Below are positions 61,890 through 64,000 of a stretch of DNA of 64,000 nucleotides, one piece after another. Position 1 is the first letter of the stretch. Each line of letters starts with the position of its first letter. The DNA lies in NCBI GenBank assembly GCA_025267735.1, contig CM046304.1, forward strand, positions 1,240,001 to 1,304,000. Reading direction: 5' to 3'. The position numbers and the translations under genes were made by a program. The notes beneath the pieces are model-generated. The model was not told the origin of the DNA and did not search any database. It was given only the letters and a program-made list of their open reading frames with translations. Origin of the DNA: Mactra quadrangularis (lineage: Eukaryota > Mollusca > Bivalvia > Venerida > Mactridae).

Positions 61890-62125
61890 TGTCAACTATT
61901 AATTTGTGTGAAAGACTTCTATCTGGTTAACCAAGCCCAGTAAAGAGAGAAAGCCTGTCTGCTCTGGTTGAAAACTTGCCAGTATGAATTTCAATATCAA
62001 TATTACTAAGTTGTCATTTTGGGGGAAATATATCAAACAAAACTGTTTAATAAGACACAATCTAATAAATGAAATGAAACCATTTCTAGACAGAATTGTT
62101 AGGTGTAAGCTGCACTATGCATTCA

Positions 62126-62497
62126 AATAAGGGACTTTAGTCAGTTATCTTTCCCTGATAAAATCTGAAGCAATCCAATTGGTAAGTAGGTCCTTACAGT
62201 TGGAATCCTCGGATTTTATCATTGAATTCTTATGTAAGGATAACAAAATATTTCTTTTAATATCTTTCTTGTTAATGAAGATATTAACAGAAGTGATGGA
62301 ATTTAGATAGTTCTTTACCTTAAAAAATACTTAGCTTAAATTTCAAACAAATTAAATGATTTACAAAAAAGTAATTAAAGATTAATTTTGGCAAATTGAC
62401 ATTGAAAAGTAAGGGTAAAATCCGAGTAATCCAACTAATTGGACCTACTTATTTAAATAACATACAAGGGGAAATAACTGACTAAAGTCCCTTATTA
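62126..62497. mobile_element. 370-bp palindromic element upstream of exon 1
   Basis: Arms AATAAGGGACTTTAGTCAGT and ACTGACTAAAGTCCCTTATT, continuing with CCAATTGGTAAGTAGGTCC against GGACCTACTTATT and GGATTTTA against TAAAATCC. It ends about 237 bp upstream of the start codon, so it may overlap the promoter or 5' UTR. Confidence 0.85.
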
Positions 62498-62499
62498 TT

Positions 62500-63415
62500 C
62501 CAATAACTAAATAATCAACACATTGTAAAGAGTACATTGCATATGAAGGAAACAATTTGTCTGGCACCAATGGTCAAATCCAAAAGAATGTTTATTCCTG
62601 TTATTAATCCTGTAAAATCAAGTAAGCTCAACATTTACAAGACACGTATATCCCCCAAGGAAACAAACAATTCCAAGAGCACAAAGGTATAAATATAAGA
62701 TTGTTTATGAACACAATAATCCTTGAAGAATAGACAGAATGGCTTCACAGAAAATAACATAAAATTTCCAAACATCCCGACTTCTCCACAGTATAATAAT
62801 TATTTCACCTGGCTACAGTGTTTCTTACATTAATATCATTTGAATCAAAATTCCAAAACATAAACAATCAAGTGATTGTATAAACTGAAATACGCTTCAA
62901 GATGAAACTTCAAGATTATGTCCAAAAAAATGAGAAACTTATAATATGGTATATTTATAAACTAGGAAAATTGTTGTTGCATTTTTTTCAACACTTTCTA
63001 TTAAATGCCAGAGACAAAAATCCACCCAGCCCACCCTTCTTATAAACTTTTTATTTCTCAGGTAGATTATTCTCAGTGCCAGCTATTGAGTTATCTTTAT
63101 TAACTTCTGGTTTGGATTATCTTGGCACCATAGGCTTGGCTTATCAGCACAATAGATTACAGGTCCAATAAAGATAAAAACAACAATGAAAGTATTGTTC
63201 ATGTTATAAACAATAGAAACAAGTTTTACACCTATGCTAGGATAAATAGACAGGTCAGAGCCAACTTGGGCTATATCCTTCTTTATTTACAACTAGTTGA
63301 CTATTTTTGCTCTGACCCATTGAATTAAAGTATTAATTTCTTACACTGTTCTTAATTACAACTATATAACTAACCACACCCTCAGATACAACCTGTAAAA
63401 GACTATTCATCTGTT
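62500..63415. other. Upstream region, no gene seen
   Basis: AT-rich sequence without a recognised exon, CpG-rich promoter or element. A first WW-domain exon was looked for and not found. Confidence 0.45.
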
Positions 63416-63420
63416 ACTAT

Positions 63421-63700
63421 CAGGAGCAGTAGTCTGGGGGTAGGGGCCCAAAGGGATCTAGATGTCCTGTGTACAAGCCCCCCTCCCCCTCGGGTACTGC
63501 TATTTTCCTTGTGCAAGAAATTTATCTGTGATAGCTTCACTTCACCCAGGTGTAAATGTGACCTGAGAGAGTGGTACAATTTCATAGTGCCAATGTGTTG
63601 GCTGCATTAAGCAGAGTAAAAAGACTCCCCAGGGAGATTGATAAATAGATACCAGTAGACCTATGACGGGGGGGGGGGGGGGGGGTAATAGCTATAAAGT
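63421..63700 (+). mobile_element. SINE family D, degraded, with G run
   Basis: Head remnant GGAGCAGTAGTCTGGGGGTA, body TTCCTTGTGCAAGAAATTTA, CACCCAGGTGTAAATGTGAC, CTCCCCAGGGAGATTGATAA, then a poly-G run at 63667-63685. Confidence 0.75.
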
Positions 63701-64000
63701 TGAGAACGTGCATTAGCATGAAAATTAAGACTTTAAAATTTAATCACTGACTTTACTTACTAACTACAGTACTCACAGATGAGAAACTTATCAAAATGTA
63801 TATATAACTAGAGCAGAACAAGGACAGCCTGCTTCACTATTTTGGGAGTTTGTACGTGTAAACAAAATCAATCATCCTGATTCCAAATGTAATCAAATTG
63901 AGATGAGTAACAATCAAATTGAGATGAGTAAATTTGAATTATATACTTTTATAGTGTGAAGTTATAAAATTTACATGCAAAACTTCTACCCAAGAACTTA

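Noticed and set aside
46867..61681. A missing first WW-domain exon in intron 1
   Set aside because: Looked for a Trp-Gly-aromatic pattern with splice sites on the minus strand and found none I could support; it may lie beyond the window or be absent.
61890..61895. TTG-initiated start two codons upstream of the exon 1 ATG
   Set aside because: Non-AUG start with a stop codon just before it; the ATG at 61889 gives the Gly2 motif and needs no special assumption.

Overview
The window is animal nuclear DNA, most likely from a mollusc (bivalve or gastropod). It is AT-rich and intron-rich, and it is packed with tRNA-derived SINEs and short terminal-inverted-repeat (TIR) elements. No bacterial, organellar or viral gene organisation is visible, and none of the long open frames looks like a transposase or reverse transcriptase. 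The species assignment is inference from repeat style and gene content.

One gene dominates. On the minus strand I could join 24 coding exons from a start codon at 61889 down to an exon at 723-815. All have GT/AG junctions and compatible phases, giving about 1,513 codons still open at the left edge. The product is the invertebrate counterpart of vertebrate PLEKHA5/6/7, the WW and pleckstrin-homology adaptors of cell junctions and microtubules. It has an acidic N-terminus with a possible myristoylation signal, one WW domain, a PH domain, a long disordered Gln/Gly/Ser/Arg-rich linker with TLPR-type motifs, a coiled-coil block, and a basic C-terminal segment.

Layout from right to left: 62.1-62.5 kb holds a palindromic element upstream of exon 1. 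Exon 1 is at 61.7-61.9 kb. Introns 1 (14.8 kb) and 2 (14.8 kb) carry most of the mobile-element load, including hAT-type elements with exact 8-bp target duplications. The WW and PH exons lie between 46.9 and 29.6 kb, the disordered linker exons between 28.9 and 16.6 kb, the coiled-coil exons between 16.1 and 7.3 kb, and the C-terminal exons at 6.8-0.7 kb.

The most notable observations are two partial exon duplications that create decoy splice acceptors, AGGTCA-type hexamer repeats used as coding sequence in the linker exons, an element ending beside a splice donor, three hAT-type insertions with exact target duplications, a SINE bearing a nested second element inside one intact target duplication, and two element pairs whose inner palindromes differ in sequence although palindromy is kept.
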